This document shows, piece by piece, positions 12,300-24,327 of a DNA stretch of 64,000 nucleotides. The stretch's first letter is position 1. Each line of letters starts with the position of its first letter. The stretch comes from Cryptomeria japonica (lineage: Eukaryota; Streptophyta; Pinopsida; Cupressales; Cupressaceae). The DNA lies in contig NC_081410.1 in NCBI RefSeq assembly GCF_030272615.1, positions 186,607,619-186,671,618 on the forward strand. The letters run 5' to 3'. The notes under the pieces were generated by a model. It was not told the DNA's origin. It did not search any database and saw only the letters and a program-made list of their open reading frames with translations. The translations under genes were made by a program, and so were the position numbers.

Positions 12300-13178
12300 T
12301 GTTGGCAATTGAGACTCATTGGATTCATTTTGTTGTCATTGATGACAACAAGACTTGATGTAATCATTTACTGACATTATGAGGCATTCACTGACAGACA
12401 CTGATTTTGGAGCATTCAGGGCTACACCGACACCAACACCAACACCAACATCCAACACTTCAGGAAGCCAACATCAAGGAAGATTTATTTAAAACATTAT
12501 TTTGTAATTATTGTATAAAGCCGACATTGTATATCTTTTGTAATGCATTATAAGACAACATAAGGCATATTGTTTGTAATGGGTATATAGGTCATTATGT
12601 TAGGACATTATGATATATTTAGATAAGATATGAGATAAGAAAAAAAAGAGGTTTATGCGAGGATAGAAATTTTAAGGATTGTGGAATGTGAATATCATTT
12701 AATGATCTGTAAATGTTTTGTAAGACATTCTTGGAGGGAAGGTAATACCGGTAGTAGTGTTCAAGGTTTATGAACCGATATAGAGCAAAGATATAACCAA
12801 AACTCTTTTGGCATAGCAGATGCATTTTGTGAGTTCACTTTCATTATTTTTCTTCAGCAAAAGCTTGTAGTCAGTGAGGCTCTTTAGTAATGAGCAGTGT
12901 GCCTTCTTGCATGTGCAGGCCCCCATTATATATAATATCTTTCATATGGCTAGTGAATTGATATTGTGGGTCACAAATCCCACCGTGTTTTTCCTCATTG
13001 AGGTTTTCCACGTATAAATTCTGTGTTATGGTGTTCATTCATGTGGATGGTTCATTTGCTTCAAGTTATATGTTTATTTGTTTACCAGTTTATATGTGTT
13101 TGGTATAAAAGCATAAAATCTTGTGTTATCGACAGAACACTGATTCACCCCCCCTCTTAGTGTTCTTGGATCCCAATA
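12300..13178 (+). mobile_element. Solo LTR F inside copia D0
   Basis: An 879-bp insertion starting TGTTGGCAATTGAG and ending TCCCAATA (expected CAACA). Its flanks ATATA (12295-12299) and ATATC (13179-13183) agree in four of five bases, consistent with a slightly decayed target duplication. It carries the TGATTCACCCCCCC box near its right end (13,141) and the CCCACCGTG box near 12,977. Its start resembles the LTR of element A (TGTTGGCAATTGACAC), so it is probably a solo LTR of an A-related family. There is no internal region. A TATATAG at 12,584-12,590 could be the TATA box. Confidence 0.8.
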
Positions 13179-13234
13179 ATATCTACATGCTCTGATCTTC
13201 TTACCAAAACATTAATCAAATTTTACATTTGCAC

Positions 13235-13569
13235 AATCAGTTTTCACCAGATCATATCAGTTAAGAACTATCTTAGATATGTTCAATTGTAGTAAAAAGA
13301 AAGAGAACAACAATAACAAGAACACACATAACACTAATATTTTTGACATGGAAAACCCGGTTAAGGGAAAAACCACGGTGGGAACCTACCCACAATAAGA
13401 TGATACTCTACAGTAGTATGTGTAAATATTACAATGGAGAATGCACATGCATTCAGGCACACTACCTAGAGCTCATCATTGAAATTACAATGACCCAGAA
13501 GGCTCCAAAACACATGAATATGTTGACATCGATGACAACAACATATCCTAGCAGCAACAATATCCAACA
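13235..13569 (-). repeat. Truncated 5' LTR of copia D0
   Basis: It matches the 3' LTR from the TTTTCACTAGATC word onward, then jumps: GAAGGCTCCAA at about 13,508 is followed directly by the last 70 bp of the LTR. About 950 bp present in the 3' copy are missing. The beginning of the LTR and the primer-binding site are also gone. Confidence 0.8.
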
Positions 13570-13574
13570 AAGAC

Positions 13575-13987
13575 TACTCCCTTGATATGCCTGCAATGTA
13601 TTTCTTTTGTTCATTCATGCAAAAACAACTGTAAAATAACCTATTCAATACTTTGGCCACCATTGAAGGCCCGTTGTAAATTGGAGCTCATAGGATACAC
13701 GTTAAAATCAGGGTTCAACTATTGTTGATAACTCAAATGTAGAGTGAATTCAATTATACCATGGCCTACCACAATGGGCTTTGCCTTGCCTAAATGCAAC
13801 TCGAAGTTTTATTTAATTATACATTTTCCTTATTTTCCCTCCAAACTCAAGACATAAGCTTTTTCTTCCCTTTAACTGTATGCAACATGTGACTACATGA
13901 TTTTTGAAGACTTTTACTCAAAATATGGAGGGGATTTTAATGTTTTAACACTTATAACTTGAAATAAAGAAATTGGACCCATATTAT
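13575..13987 (-). other. Old host sequence between D0 and the TRIM
   Basis: Right flank of D0 and left flank of the TRIM. It lies where the RNase H part of the gypsy pol G3 should be, but I could not match RNase H motifs. Treated as decayed G3 sequence. Confidence 0.35.
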
Positions 13988-14352
13988 TGTTCACAGTGAG
14001 TTGCTCACTTGTCAGTAAGGCATTCAACACTGACCTCGAGATTCATGACATGGCAATGAGCCTCCCATGGGTTTGGGTTAAGTCTAGCATTTGTAGCATA
14101 GTTCGATCTTTTGGTGTAATGACAAACGATTCCAACAATTGGTATTAGAGCCATGGGTCACAAGTTTGAATCCCTTAGGTTGCATTGAGGGGGGATTGTT
14201 GGCAGTGAGCTGTGCCCTTTTTAGTGAGGCATTCAATGCTAAACTCAGGATTCATGACATGGCAATGAGCTTCATGTGGATCTGGGTTAAGTGGTGTTTG
14301 TAGCGAGTGTTGATAGTTTGAGATTTTGGCACAACGACAAATGATTCCAATA
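13988..14352 (+). mobile_element. TRIM (terminal-repeat retrotransposon in miniature), 365 bp
   Basis: Two direct repeats of about 150 bp, at 13988-14137 and 14197-14352, begin TGTTCACAGTGAG / TGTTGGCAGTGAG and end GATTCCAACA / GATTCCAATA. Between them are only 59 bp. These begin with a primer-binding site TGGTATTAGAGC (14140-14151, one change from the initiator tRNA-Met site TGGTATCAGAGC) and end with the polypurine run GAGGGGGGAT (14187-14196). The flanks ATTAT (13983-13987) and ATCAT (14353-14357) are a target duplication with one C/T difference. Size and layout fit the TRIM class, which has no coding capacity and needs enzymes supplied in trans. Confidence 0.9.
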
Positions 14353-14357
14353 ATCAT

Positions 14358-15290
14358 TTCCCCATTGAAAGTTGTTGCAATAAACCTTAAAATATTTAGG
14401 AACCCCTAGAGCTTTTTTTTTTTTTTGGCCTAAAGCAATAATTGGTAACAATACCCTCTCTAAAGATAATGTAGCTAAAATATCTCACCTTAAATTTAAA
14501 GAAACCATACTTTCCAAGTTTCCATAAAGTGGGTGGTCTCATAAACATTGAAGAACCTGGTGCAAGTGGACCTCATGCTCCCCCATTATCCTCAAACAAG
14601 TGAGAAACTCATCCAAAAAAACTAGGACACATAAGTCAAGACAGGTATGAAATACATTGTTCATCAAAATCATTAACATTAAAGGGGGAATTGTTAACTA
14701 AAATGGAACCATCATCATAAACTCATAATGTCCATAATGTGTGCAAAATACCTTTTGATGAATATTAACCTCATGAATCCAAAGTTGGTGGTATCCTTAG
14801 TTTTGATCAATTTTATATAATTCCTTGGATACTCTCATCTGGTCAAACAAATCATCAATCCTCAATAAGGGATATCAATTTCTCATTGTCACATTTTTTT
14901 TTGATATCCAACACGTAATGAAAATATGTGTCCTTCACAAAGATGACTAGTGTACCCCAAGGGAAAACACTATGATGAATGTGCTCCTTGAACAATTCAT
15001 CCAACTATAAATGAAGATAATTAAGCTATTGAGTGGTCATGAGTTAAGGTGTCCAATAAATGGGGTTCAATTTGAGAATAAGGTGTATTTGTAAATCTAT
15101 ATCTCGCTTTGGCAACATACCCAAAATCTCACTCAAGAAAACATCTACAAACTCTCTAAGAAGAGGGTGATCATTAAGAGATACTTCTTGATACACACCC
15201 TTAGTAAAATCACTCATTAAAATGGTAAACATTTGATAGTGCTTTTGCATGCTTTAGTTTAGTTTCTTGGTTGAAATCATGCAAATATAT
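14358..15290 (-). pseudogene. Ty3/gypsy reverse transcriptase remnant (G3)
   Basis: Minus-strand translation with interruptions shows the whole classical sequence: LLREFVDVFLSEILGMLPKR (15.1-15.2 kb), then HSVFPWGTLVIFVKD, YPLLRIDDLFDQM, YKIDQNxGYHQLWIHE, FCTHYGHYEFMM, and VFLDEFLTC, LHQVLQCL near 14.5-14.6 kb. These match the chromovirus-like RT landmarks DVFPDELPGLPPKR, YPLPRIDDLFDQL, GYHQLR, YGHYEF and VFIDDIL. The catalytic FIDD is FLDE here, so the second Asp is a Glu. Only the first 68 codons (15044-15250) are open; the rest has many stops. The TRIM interrupts its 3' side. It is much older than the copia copies. Confidence 0.85.
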
Positions 15291-15299
15291 ATGGGTCTT

Positions 15300-15566
15300 T
15301 GAACCCTAGATAACTTTTTTGAACTAAGCACCACAATCATTAATGCACTTAATCAGCTTATATTGGTAATTAATGTAAACTTGAGGAGCCTCCAATCAAT
15401 CTATGCCCAAGACAATCTCATAAGATCTCAAATTAGGATGCGTAAGTTGACAATGGTGGTGAAGGTGTTTAAATCCAACACAACCATGCACAAAATATTT
15501 CATAACCATCTTAGAACTAATAGTTGTTACTACATAAATAGAGTGATTATAAACCTATTTAGATAA
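15300..15566 (-). pseudogene. Ty3/gypsy protease C-terminal part (G3)
   Basis: Minus-strand reading gives HPNLRSYEIVLGIDxLEAPQ, which fits the conserved end of the gypsy protease (SYDVILGMDWLxxH), with a stop where Trp is usual (TGG to TGA). It then runs toward the RT at 15.25 kb in the expected order protease, then RT. No gag or protease active site was found further right. Confidence 0.65.
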
Positions 15567-18500
15567 TCACATTTGTAGGATTGATCTATTCACACCTAGC
15601 TTGAGTTTACTTAGGATAATTTATGTTTTTGTTTCACTTCATAGCTTGAGAATTTCTCTTCGTCACTTGAGACACCTAGTGTATGCATACTTGGAACTTG
15701 CTCACACACTTGTCAAGTGAGATTACAATTGTTGCACATTGGGAGTAGTCAAATTTTAATTCCTACCTTCTCACCTCCTCATCCTTGACTATATATGCAA
15801 AGTATATATTTATATCTTACACACTCTTCATATTATATGATAATTATCTTATTGTGTTTATTGTTTCACTTGTGGACAATCATTTTCATGCTTTCAAATT
15901 CTTGGCATACTCCAACATGGCATTAGAGTATGATTGTCCGCTTATTATTGTATTGATACGATTCTTGCATAAATCCCTATCATTGGAGTACCACAAGCTC
16001 AAGAAATAAATTTTGTCAGTTTGAGTATATTTTTTATTTTTTGCAATTTTTAATGTTGTATAGAAAAGTAGTAAAATTTTGAAAGTTTTTTTAGCAAAGG
16101 ACCAATTTTCCCTCTACCCATCTACCATTTTTAGTAGATAATTAATTTTTTACAATAATATTGGCCTCTTGAATAGCCTCTTTCCAACAAAATTGTGGCC
16201 TTTTTGGCCTATTCAGCAGGTTCTTATTTTTCTATCAAATATGATAGGCCTTATAGTAATCAAATCATTTGCAAGCTAAGTCAGGATATTTACTATTAAT
16301 GGTTTCTACAAATTCCATTTATTGTAATGCTAACATTTTTTTCATTGAAGATCACCCACAAATCAATGTGTGTTGTTCCTACTAATTGACTCCATGTATA
16401 TGTAATGTATTGGTGCAAAAAGGCCATGCATTCAACTCAACACACCAACAAATCACTTATCAAGTAACCCATTAACTCAGATGTAGTCATTTAACTATCA
16501 ACCAACCAAGGTAGAATATCTTCTTGGATTATGTTGGCATTGTATGTGCAATTGAGGAGACTTTAAGCTATTAGATCGATTGTATAGGAAATTGACTTAA
16601 AGTAGGGAACTAAACTAAAATATAATTGTGCTAAAAATAAAGCGAACGACTTAGAAGTTGTTGTGGGTAAATATTCCTACTAATATTCACTATTGTGTAG
16701 CTTGTTTACACACAACTTATTACTTGATAATTAAGCATATTATTCTGAATCAAAGTAGTTAACAATATATTCTATTGACTAATGACAATATAAACTATCA
16801 CTAAAACAATAATCTAAGATACTAATAGAGTTGCCATATCTCAAGTGGCCCTTGCTTGAGTGGTTGTAATCTCAGCTATCAATATTCAATCTTCAACAGA
16901 GACCTTCGTTACCAACATTCATCATTTATTAAAAATTTGAGACGACTACATAAATTGGTGATAGACTCGCTAATTGATAAAGATATTGATCACAAAATCT
17001 AGTGAATAACTGGAAACTTGTAATGTAGTAACTAACATCATCTCTAACAAGATCCAAGATCTATACATGAAATCATGAAAGTTGGATTATTTGGAAACTC
17101 TAAACAACTTACAAACAAATGTAGACTCCCCCATAATAGTAGGGAGAAGACTTATTCTTAACATTAATAATATTAAATGTCTTACAAGAATAGATGACAA
17201 TGTCACAATCCTCTTCAAACTCTTGTACCATTAAAGAACAAGACAACATGATTTATGAACCATGTTTTGTTATTCCACAAATCCTTCCTTGTTCCTATTA
17301 TTGCAATTACTCCCAGTCAATAACATCAACAAAAGGTGTCAAGATTCATAGAAGAACCATCCACATTTTGTGGTTGTTGCTCCATGACCATTGCATCCAT
17401 TAGCTACAACGCTAAACAAATTTTGGATGTTCATCCTTAATTTTGGGTTGATAGTTAGGCTCTGCTAAAAGTTATTTCTTTTTCAAAAGTATCTTATCAA
17501 AATTAACTATCATTTTCAACATAAAAACCTGTAACATTCCATAAACATTCACAAAATCACATTCATTTATCAATGTGATAGATATGTCATTCATTATGTT
17601 TAAATACTTAAAATAGCTAGTAAAGTTCTAGATATTGTCTTAAAAGTATGAGTAATTCCATTAAAAGTATAAGCTAAAACAAGAAATCAAGGACAATTAC
17701 GGGACTCGTCACACCCCCAACTAAACATCTTGCTTGTCCTCAATCATTTAAATATATTAGGTTATATTGAAATGTTTTAAGCCTATAATCCAGTAGTTCA
17801 ATCACTCCTTTTTACTACTTAAGGTAAAATCCTCTTTGTTCAAATATTTTCTCCCACGTGTCCATGACCTTCCTTCACAACCAATGTGGAATCGGGTGTA
17901 TGAGAAGAGGAGTATAAAATTTAAGTGGGATCCAAGTGATCTCATTGTCAAGAGATGCCTCAGTGTACCTTTTTGCTCTAGAGGCTGGTGCAATGTAGTG
18001 GAAAATGGAGTGAGGCTCTTTCTTTAGCTCTTGTGTGAGCTCATTCCACCTATTATGAGAAAATTCTAATGCTTCGTTGTCTAGACTTGAAACAATAGAT
18101 TGAACCTTTTGTAATCTTCTATTCTACAATCTAGGATTTGACTCTATACCCTTGGGTTATCGATAAGCCTATCCATTTTTCTACCACACCATCTAGATCC
18201 CTTGCATCTTTACCTTGATTTTGAGGAGAGTTGACTTCTCAATCTCATGGTAGTTTTGTAGCATAAGACCTCTTTGATGTTTGTTTCTATGATACAAGTG
18301 CCTTAATATAAATTCATCTCCAACAAACATCAATGGGTTCCAAGTAGTGTTGTATGGAATGATGAAGTCATGCAAATATAATTTATAAAGTTGATCCTAC
18401 ATTCTAGGGATGACTCTTAAGTAAGCAAATAGAAATGAACTTAATGTAGTTAGAGAAATGAGAAGATCTCTCATTAGTTGACTAAACTGGAAACTTAGAA

Positions 18501-20020
18501 ATTGTTGTTGTAGGAATAACTCATGACTTGAGTTGTTATATTAGCTATCTTTTCAATTTTGACCACCAATTTCTTGATTTGTTTGTTATTCTCTTCAATT
18601 TTATTTTTATGCTTTTCTCTAGTGTATGCTCTTTCCTTGTCCCATACTTGTTTAATTTGGGAAATATCTTCCATTTTATGGCATAGTGTTAATCAAAGAG
18701 TTAACAATGTTAGACCTAGGGGTTCATAGTCTAGGGCTTCTGTTTTGACCAGAGGCTGATGCCTTCGTATATATTTTTATAATGGTTGATTGTGCCAACT
18801 AGTCCAACCCTATTTCTTATTGTTGTTAAACCTACATCTGGCTCTCCAAGTCCTTAACCCTTCCCTCCCATCCTAATTCTTTCTATTGATATTCTTTTGA
18901 TTTCTCTTTCAAATAATTAATTATTTGGAGAGATGCTTGTAATTCACATTTCTTCTTCTTCTCTTAAAAATAAATCCCTCTTACCCTCCAAATGCATGCC
19001 TTCATCAAACTTAGTAGATGAATTTGTGTCCTCTTATTTCCCTAGGTTGCGAGGAGGCATTTCCTTTTTCATTATTGTTTATATGTATTCTTTAAACTAT
19101 AGTTCTAGGATTGATTCTCTATACAAGTATTAAATATTTTTTACCTACTTATTCTTTAATTACATTCACTTATTTTTGGTTCTTGTGGCATGAATTTTAC
19201 TTGTTCATTTGTTTCCCATTCCCTATTCCCAAATAATTTTCCACTTTTTGAATGAATTTCAACTTAAAAAATATCCTTTTACTTAGGAATACGTCCTCTC
19301 ATATTTCCTCCCGCCCTTAGGTAATGTGACCACTACCTTGGCTTCTTATGCCTTCTTGGTTTCTTTTTATATAATGAGGAAGAAGGAGCATGTTTCATTT
19401 TGCATGGTTTAGAGAAAAAGAGTTTTTCTTGGGAAATATATATTTTTGATTATGATGTTATAGGTTGCTTTCTAGAGGTTGCAAGTTGTTTTTCCTCCAA
19501 ATATGTCCATAGCTACTTATGCGGGCTACATGTAGGTGAGGCATTTGGTGGAGAAGACACATTTTCCTCTATCTCTATATCTAGTGATGGCTCATTCACC
19601 TCATGTGGCTCATTTTCTTTAGGTTTCTAATTAACTAAAGGTGTCTCATTAACTTCTCATGCCCTATTTTCCTCATTTCACTTAGGCCTTAAAATTTTGT
19701 TACTGAGGTTGTTGCATCCACAAAAGTATTCCTAGGAAACATTTAGAAAGTGAGCAAATAAACTTCTTTTTTTTAACAAAGCTACCAAACAATGGTGATA
19801 AAGGGATGATTGATTTTCATTTCTTCTATATTCTTTGCACATCCTCTAGAGCATATTATACAAATAATTTGGAAAATTTACTAACTATTACATGATGTTA
19901 ATGACTCAACAATTTGAAATGTTTTGTCTAAAAGAAGGACTATCTACAATCACATCGAATACCTAATAACATGCACGACAACAACCTCCCTAACTAGAGT
20001 AGAGATAAGCATTTAGTACC
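15567..20020. other. 4.4 kb without recognisable genes
   Basis: Open frames here are at most 76 codons and none matches a family I know. On the minus strand at 17,711-17,745 the text TTGAGGACAAGCAAGATG...GTTGGGGGTGT resembles a short motif (GAGGACAAGCAA...GGGGG) often found just after the pol end of plant gypsy elements, so part of this may be another eroded gypsy. No LTR pair or target duplication was found. A CTTAAGTAGTAAAAAGG-type word near 17,810 has no clear meaning. Confidence 0.4.
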
Positions 20021-22281
20021 TGTAATGGTGGTAAAACTAGGGTTTCACCAATTTAGATAATAAAACCACTAATTTTACTCAAGAGACCACTACATTGAAA
20101 GAGGGGTGAATCCAATAGATCTAGCCACAATCCAAATAGGAAAAGGGATGGAATTCAGATTAGATTCATTGGTTTTTAGTTTGACCCCTCTTTCTATTTG
20201 AAAATTGGATATAAATTATGAAACTAGGGAAAAATAAGAGATGTTTGAAGTAAATTAACAAAGACAAAATGTTACAGATGTCCCACGAAGCCACTGATTG
20301 AGATTTGGGCAAAAGAAGATTATTAAAATTTGTACCAAGAAGTTTGACCTAATTTTTCAAAACTAGGCAGTACAGGTTTGCCTTGGTCCTCCAACTTTTG
20401 CTCTTTCAAAATTTGAATCTATTCATCATCCTCAACTTTATTGGAATCCCCGAGTACATCTCTTGAGTCAATTTCTTGCACATAGAAAGAGAGAGAAAAG
20501 TGTTGTGGATAGTGGTTTGCCTTTGGTCAAACCTTGGTTTAGGAACTAACCTTGAATTTGAGATAATAATTAGAATGAAAATTATAGAAAGACTCTTTCC
20601 TTTTGAGGGAAAGGCAAGATCTAGAATGAAATGCTTGCAATTGAATTGTAAACCTTAATGAAGCTAGCTTGAATCCTTACACAAGGGTTTTAGGGTTTCA
20701 TGTAAAATGTCTTCATGGAAGTTTGATCATGGATGCTGTTTTCAAGGTTAAATTCATAATAATTAAAAAAATCAGATATGGAAGAGCGAATCACAAACTC
20801 TAAATATAATTCAAGCAACTCATAAATTATAATAAAAATGCTATCAAATCAATTGAACATAAAAAGTAATAACATAAAACTCCCTCAATTGATCTGAAAA
20901 TGCTTCCATTGCTCTTCTCCAATTTGTGTGGTAGGTGGATCTCAGGTGTTGCACTGGGATACCTACATATGATTTACACAAATATTTTGAAGACTGTGAT
21001 TCTAGATTGATTTGAGAAATTGATGTTGTTTATTTAGATTTTCAAGAGAGACGGGGAGGGATTTTGAACTCAAGTCCTAATTGGTAGTGATCTGATTTAG
21101 ATTGACCAGTTAACAAAGTTGATTGGTTTGTTAACTTAGATTGATTGACTTGTTAACTAAATAGATTGGATAGTGGACTAAATAGATTAGCTAGTTGACT
21201 GGATTGATTGAAGAGATGATTGATTTGATTGATTAGTCAAAAAAGGTGATTTGGAGTGGAAAGGAGAGATTGAAGAGTTAACTAATTTGATCTATTAGTT
21301 ATGATTTTTAACATTTGTTGTAGGAGATTGAATTGAAATTCAATTTCATTTTTATTTGGATTTAATTTTGGATTTTCGAATGCTGAAATGCACATGAAAT
21401 CAACTAAAATTCATTGAAATTTAGATTTAGTGAAATGCTAATTTGGAAAAATGAAATTATTTGAAATCCACATTTGGGGAATTGGCAGAATAGGTTAATT
21501 AATTTAAATAATTTAAATGAGATTATTTAAACATTAGAAATAGGATTAATTAAATAATAAATATTATTTAATTAAGGAATAAATCTTAATTAATTAAATA
21601 ATGAATATTTGAGAAAGGGGTTTGATGATGAATTGATTAATAGATAGAAATTGCATAATTAGTAAGAAAAATGAATAATGATGATTAGGTTAGTTGAGAA
21701 AAATTAATTAGATTAATTAAATAATTAATGAATTATTCAATTAATAAGATGAATAATTAGCAATGATCGATGAGACATTTTAGCTGTCTACGGATGCCAT
21801 CTTGAATACTTGAACTTGACATAAATTCTTCTTCAATGTTTGATGAATGCTTGATCACTTGAATTGTATTTGCTAGAGTGTAATTGAGATCATTAGGTCC
21901 AACTTGGGTTACAAATAAGAGGGGTAGACCTCCTTTTATACTTGACTGCCCAAACATTAATTGAATTTTTGGAGTACGTCAACACAAGATCAAATTTCTT
22001 GCTCATTTGAGGTGGCCATTGTGAGGACCAAATTTGAGTCCTGATTGAGAGGGCTAGGGTGCTAGGCACCCTATTCTTGAGTTAGGACGGAGGCACCCAA
22101 TGCGCTGGTCCTAACAGTCAGGACTCAAACTTGGAGGGAAGGCAAGAAAGAAAGTGGGAATGGACATTTGGTAAGTGGTGTGAGGAAAATCAAGACATGC
22201 ATCAAACATTGAAAGTTGAAGCGCTAAGGTGAGGTCTAAGTGGGGACGAAATTGTTCACGGATATAATTTAGGACACTACA
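20021..22281 (-). repeat. 3' LTR of G2, about 2.26 kb
   Basis: Start TGTAATGGTGG and end GGACACTACA, next to the polypurine tract. It shares the GGGTGAATCC(A)ATAGATC word (20,104) with the G1 LTRs (GGGGATGAATCTACTAGATC) and the same type of end (TTACA). It is about 1 kb longer than the G1 LTRs; the excess includes a GATTGATT/GTTAACT-rich stretch at 21,080-21,260 and an AT-rich TTAATTAA tract at 21,490-21,760. The left end is inferred from the TGTA terminus only. Confidence 0.6.
21932..21940 (-). promoter_or_regulatory. TATA box of the G2 LTR
   Basis: The minus strand reads TATAAAAGG inside the LTR, about 350 bp from the polypurine-side edge. The same relative region of the G1 LTRs has TATATAAG. 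It would start leftward transcription of the element. Confidence 0.55.
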
Positions 22282-22300
22282 TTTAGCCTCCACTTTAATG
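22282..22300 (-). other. Polypurine tract of G2
   Basis: The minus strand reads ATTAAAGTGGAGGCTAAA directly before the 3' LTR. The equivalent in G1 is AAAGTGGGAGCTAAA. Both are typical gypsy polypurine tracts. Confidence 0.7.
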
Positions 22301-23338
22301 GGAGTATGAAGATAAACGTACTGATGGTAAAGTACAAAGTCACATTAAAAAAATTTCACCAAGATATCAAAGAGACAAGACACACCAAACCCTCATGTAA
22401 TTTAAGATCTTACTACTCTAATATCAAGGTAAAAGGGACAACACATGAAAGGAAAAGAGAGAGCATGACTATACTAGCCAAGAAAGATTTGCTTACTATG
22501 AGTCATGAAAAACTGAAAAAACTAAATTACAAAGAAAAAGGTTTAGTTTGCAATGTAACTTGAGTATAAAAACCACACCATGGTGTGTGCATAAAGTGTA
22601 ACATTTAGTGGAGTGTATGCACCCACATTAAGATGATTGCATACACCATATCGAGAGAAATTACTTTAGGATAGTATGCATCCAAAAGACATGCATGTTA
22701 CCATAATGAGATGCCCCAAAGAAAGGAGAAATTAAAGTATAATGATCGCAAAACATTTAGGAAAAAAATGCATAATGGATCCTCTAACTCCGGGGTTAGT
22801 ATGCTCTTATGATAAATAATGTATATCAACAATATTTATATTTAATTGACCTCATCCCCCAAAGGTAATGGAACTATGAACACAATGGAAGAAGAGCACA
22901 AGAGATAACAAATGAATGTACTTTTTAGTCAACATGGAAGAGACCAAAAAGAGATCTCAATACTTTGCATTGTCCCCTAGTAGACAACACAAGGCACATC
23001 TATGAACAATAGAACATGTACAACATAACATAGATATATCATATAGAATAATTGAGATACAAATAGAGGAATGTCACAAAAGATTCAACCTCTTTATTAC
23101 CTTGAACCAACTAAGTAGCAAGAGCCATCCAAAGAGAATGTAACATGACACAAAAAAATGTCAAGAAAAACAACATGGGGGAAGAACATTATGAACAAGA
23201 AAACACATAATAGAATCTATGACACAAATGAAGCTATTCAAGAAAATCATCTGCCTCGCAATCTTTCTTAACATCACCTAGAGATGGTGGACACGATGCA
23301 AGAGGAGCCACTTCAAGAACAACATCTGGAGCTACTAC
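22301..23338 (-). other. G2 internal 3' non-coding region
   Basis: It aligns with 33,913-34,740 of G1, for example GGTAAAGTACAAAG, GCATACACC-type words and GTATGCTCTTATGATAA. No open frame of interest is present. It ends at the insertion point of element A (ACTAC, 23334-23338). Confidence 0.6.
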
Positions 23339-24304
23339 TATTGGCAATTGACACTAATCCAGTGGTTTTCGGTGACTGATTATTGGTTTAGGGTTGTCAT
23401 TGATGGAAAAGATTCATAGATATTCAATCTGGTAGTCATAATTCTTCTTAACTGGAAGTGGGTGTTAACCAGTAGCTAGCTAATTGGCATTCAATATGAA
23501 CAGAGCAGTTTTGGGTCCGAAAGATTTTCGGTGATTGCAGTGTATTGAATCTTGTTTGGGATGATTGGGCCGACATAGACACAAAATTTATAATTGTTTT
23601 GGTAATCCATATTTATTTTTTGTGATTCGATCAAGTTGACGTGAGACTACACATTACACTAGTAGGCTGACATGGTAAATGACCTATTTTGTATTTGGTG
23701 GCATATAAGTTTGGCGTGGATGATCTTTTTGGTGTATGCAATGATTTTATATGAGGTAGTGGTGATTGAGAATCCATTTTGGTGCAATTTCATGTGCACA
23801 TTCTTGATCTGGTAGCTGACTGAGACCGTGAACATGGTAGAATAAAGCATAACAAAGAAGGTGATTGAGTCAGTATATTTAGCACTCAACTGGAACTCCT
23901 CCAGGCATCGTAAATGCTTTTTCAGAGTTCATTAATTGTAATTCATTACTGTAACTAATTTGTAAGGTAGTGAGCCTTCCCTAAGGGTTGTAGCCTTGCG
24001 GGTTATTGCAATTGAGAAGTGAGCTCTAGGAAATGTTCTTGAATGCATGCACATTCCCATATTGCAACATTGTTTTGCTACTGGCCATAGTGGAATAATA
24101 TTGTGGGTTCAAATCCCATTGTGGTTTTTCTCATTTGGGTTTCCATGTAAAAAATTGGTGTTATGCTTTCGTGGTTGATTGCTTTAAGTTTCTGCATTTC
24201 AGTTTCAAGTGTTTGCTTCTGGTGGTTCAAAGTTAAGTTTGAAAATCTGCTAACCGGTAGATCATTGATTCACCACCCCCTCTCAGTGATTCCTGATTCC
24301 AACA
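23339..24304 (+). repeat. 5' LTR of element A
   Basis: It ends CTGATTCCAACA. It carries the shared boxes: AATCCCATTGTGGTTTTTC at 24,112 and TTCACCACCCCCTCTCAGTG at 24,269. A TATAAGT at 23,704 is a possible TATA box; the 3' copy has the better TATATAAG. Confidence 0.88.
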
Positions 24305-24306
24305 AT

Positions 24307-24318
24307 CGATATCAGAGC
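24307..24318 (+). other. Primer-binding site of element A (decayed)
   Basis: CGATATCAGAGC differs at two positions from TGGTATCAGAGC, the complement of the initiator tRNA-Met 3' end used by most plant copia elements. It lies two bases after the LTR. The use of this primer, shared with copia C and D and the TRIM, links A to the copia side rather than to gypsy. Confidence 0.8.
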
Positions 24319-24327
24319 CTAGTTCTA

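Larger units (their letters stand above)
8812..13569 (-). mobile_element. Ty1/copia element D0, internally deleted, with target duplication AAGAC
   Basis: The element is bounded by AAGAC at 8807-8811 and again at 13570-13574, and by termini TATTGGCAA (expected TGTTGGCAA, G changed to A) and TATCCAACA. It reads leftward. It contains a 3' LTR (8812-10180), a polypurine tract, an RT/RNase H remnant (10.5-12.2 kb), a solo LTR inserted at 12,300-13,178, and a truncated 5' LTR from about 13,235. Gag, protease and integrase are absent, as is the primer-binding site, so a large deletion removed everything from upstream of RT into the 5' LTR. The matching target duplication shows that the outer ends are original. 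Confidence 0.85.

Noticed and set aside
17802-18375. Two minus-strand open frames of about 60 codons as a host gene
   Set aside because: No motif, no splice-like structure and no conservation visible; chance frames in decayed sequence.
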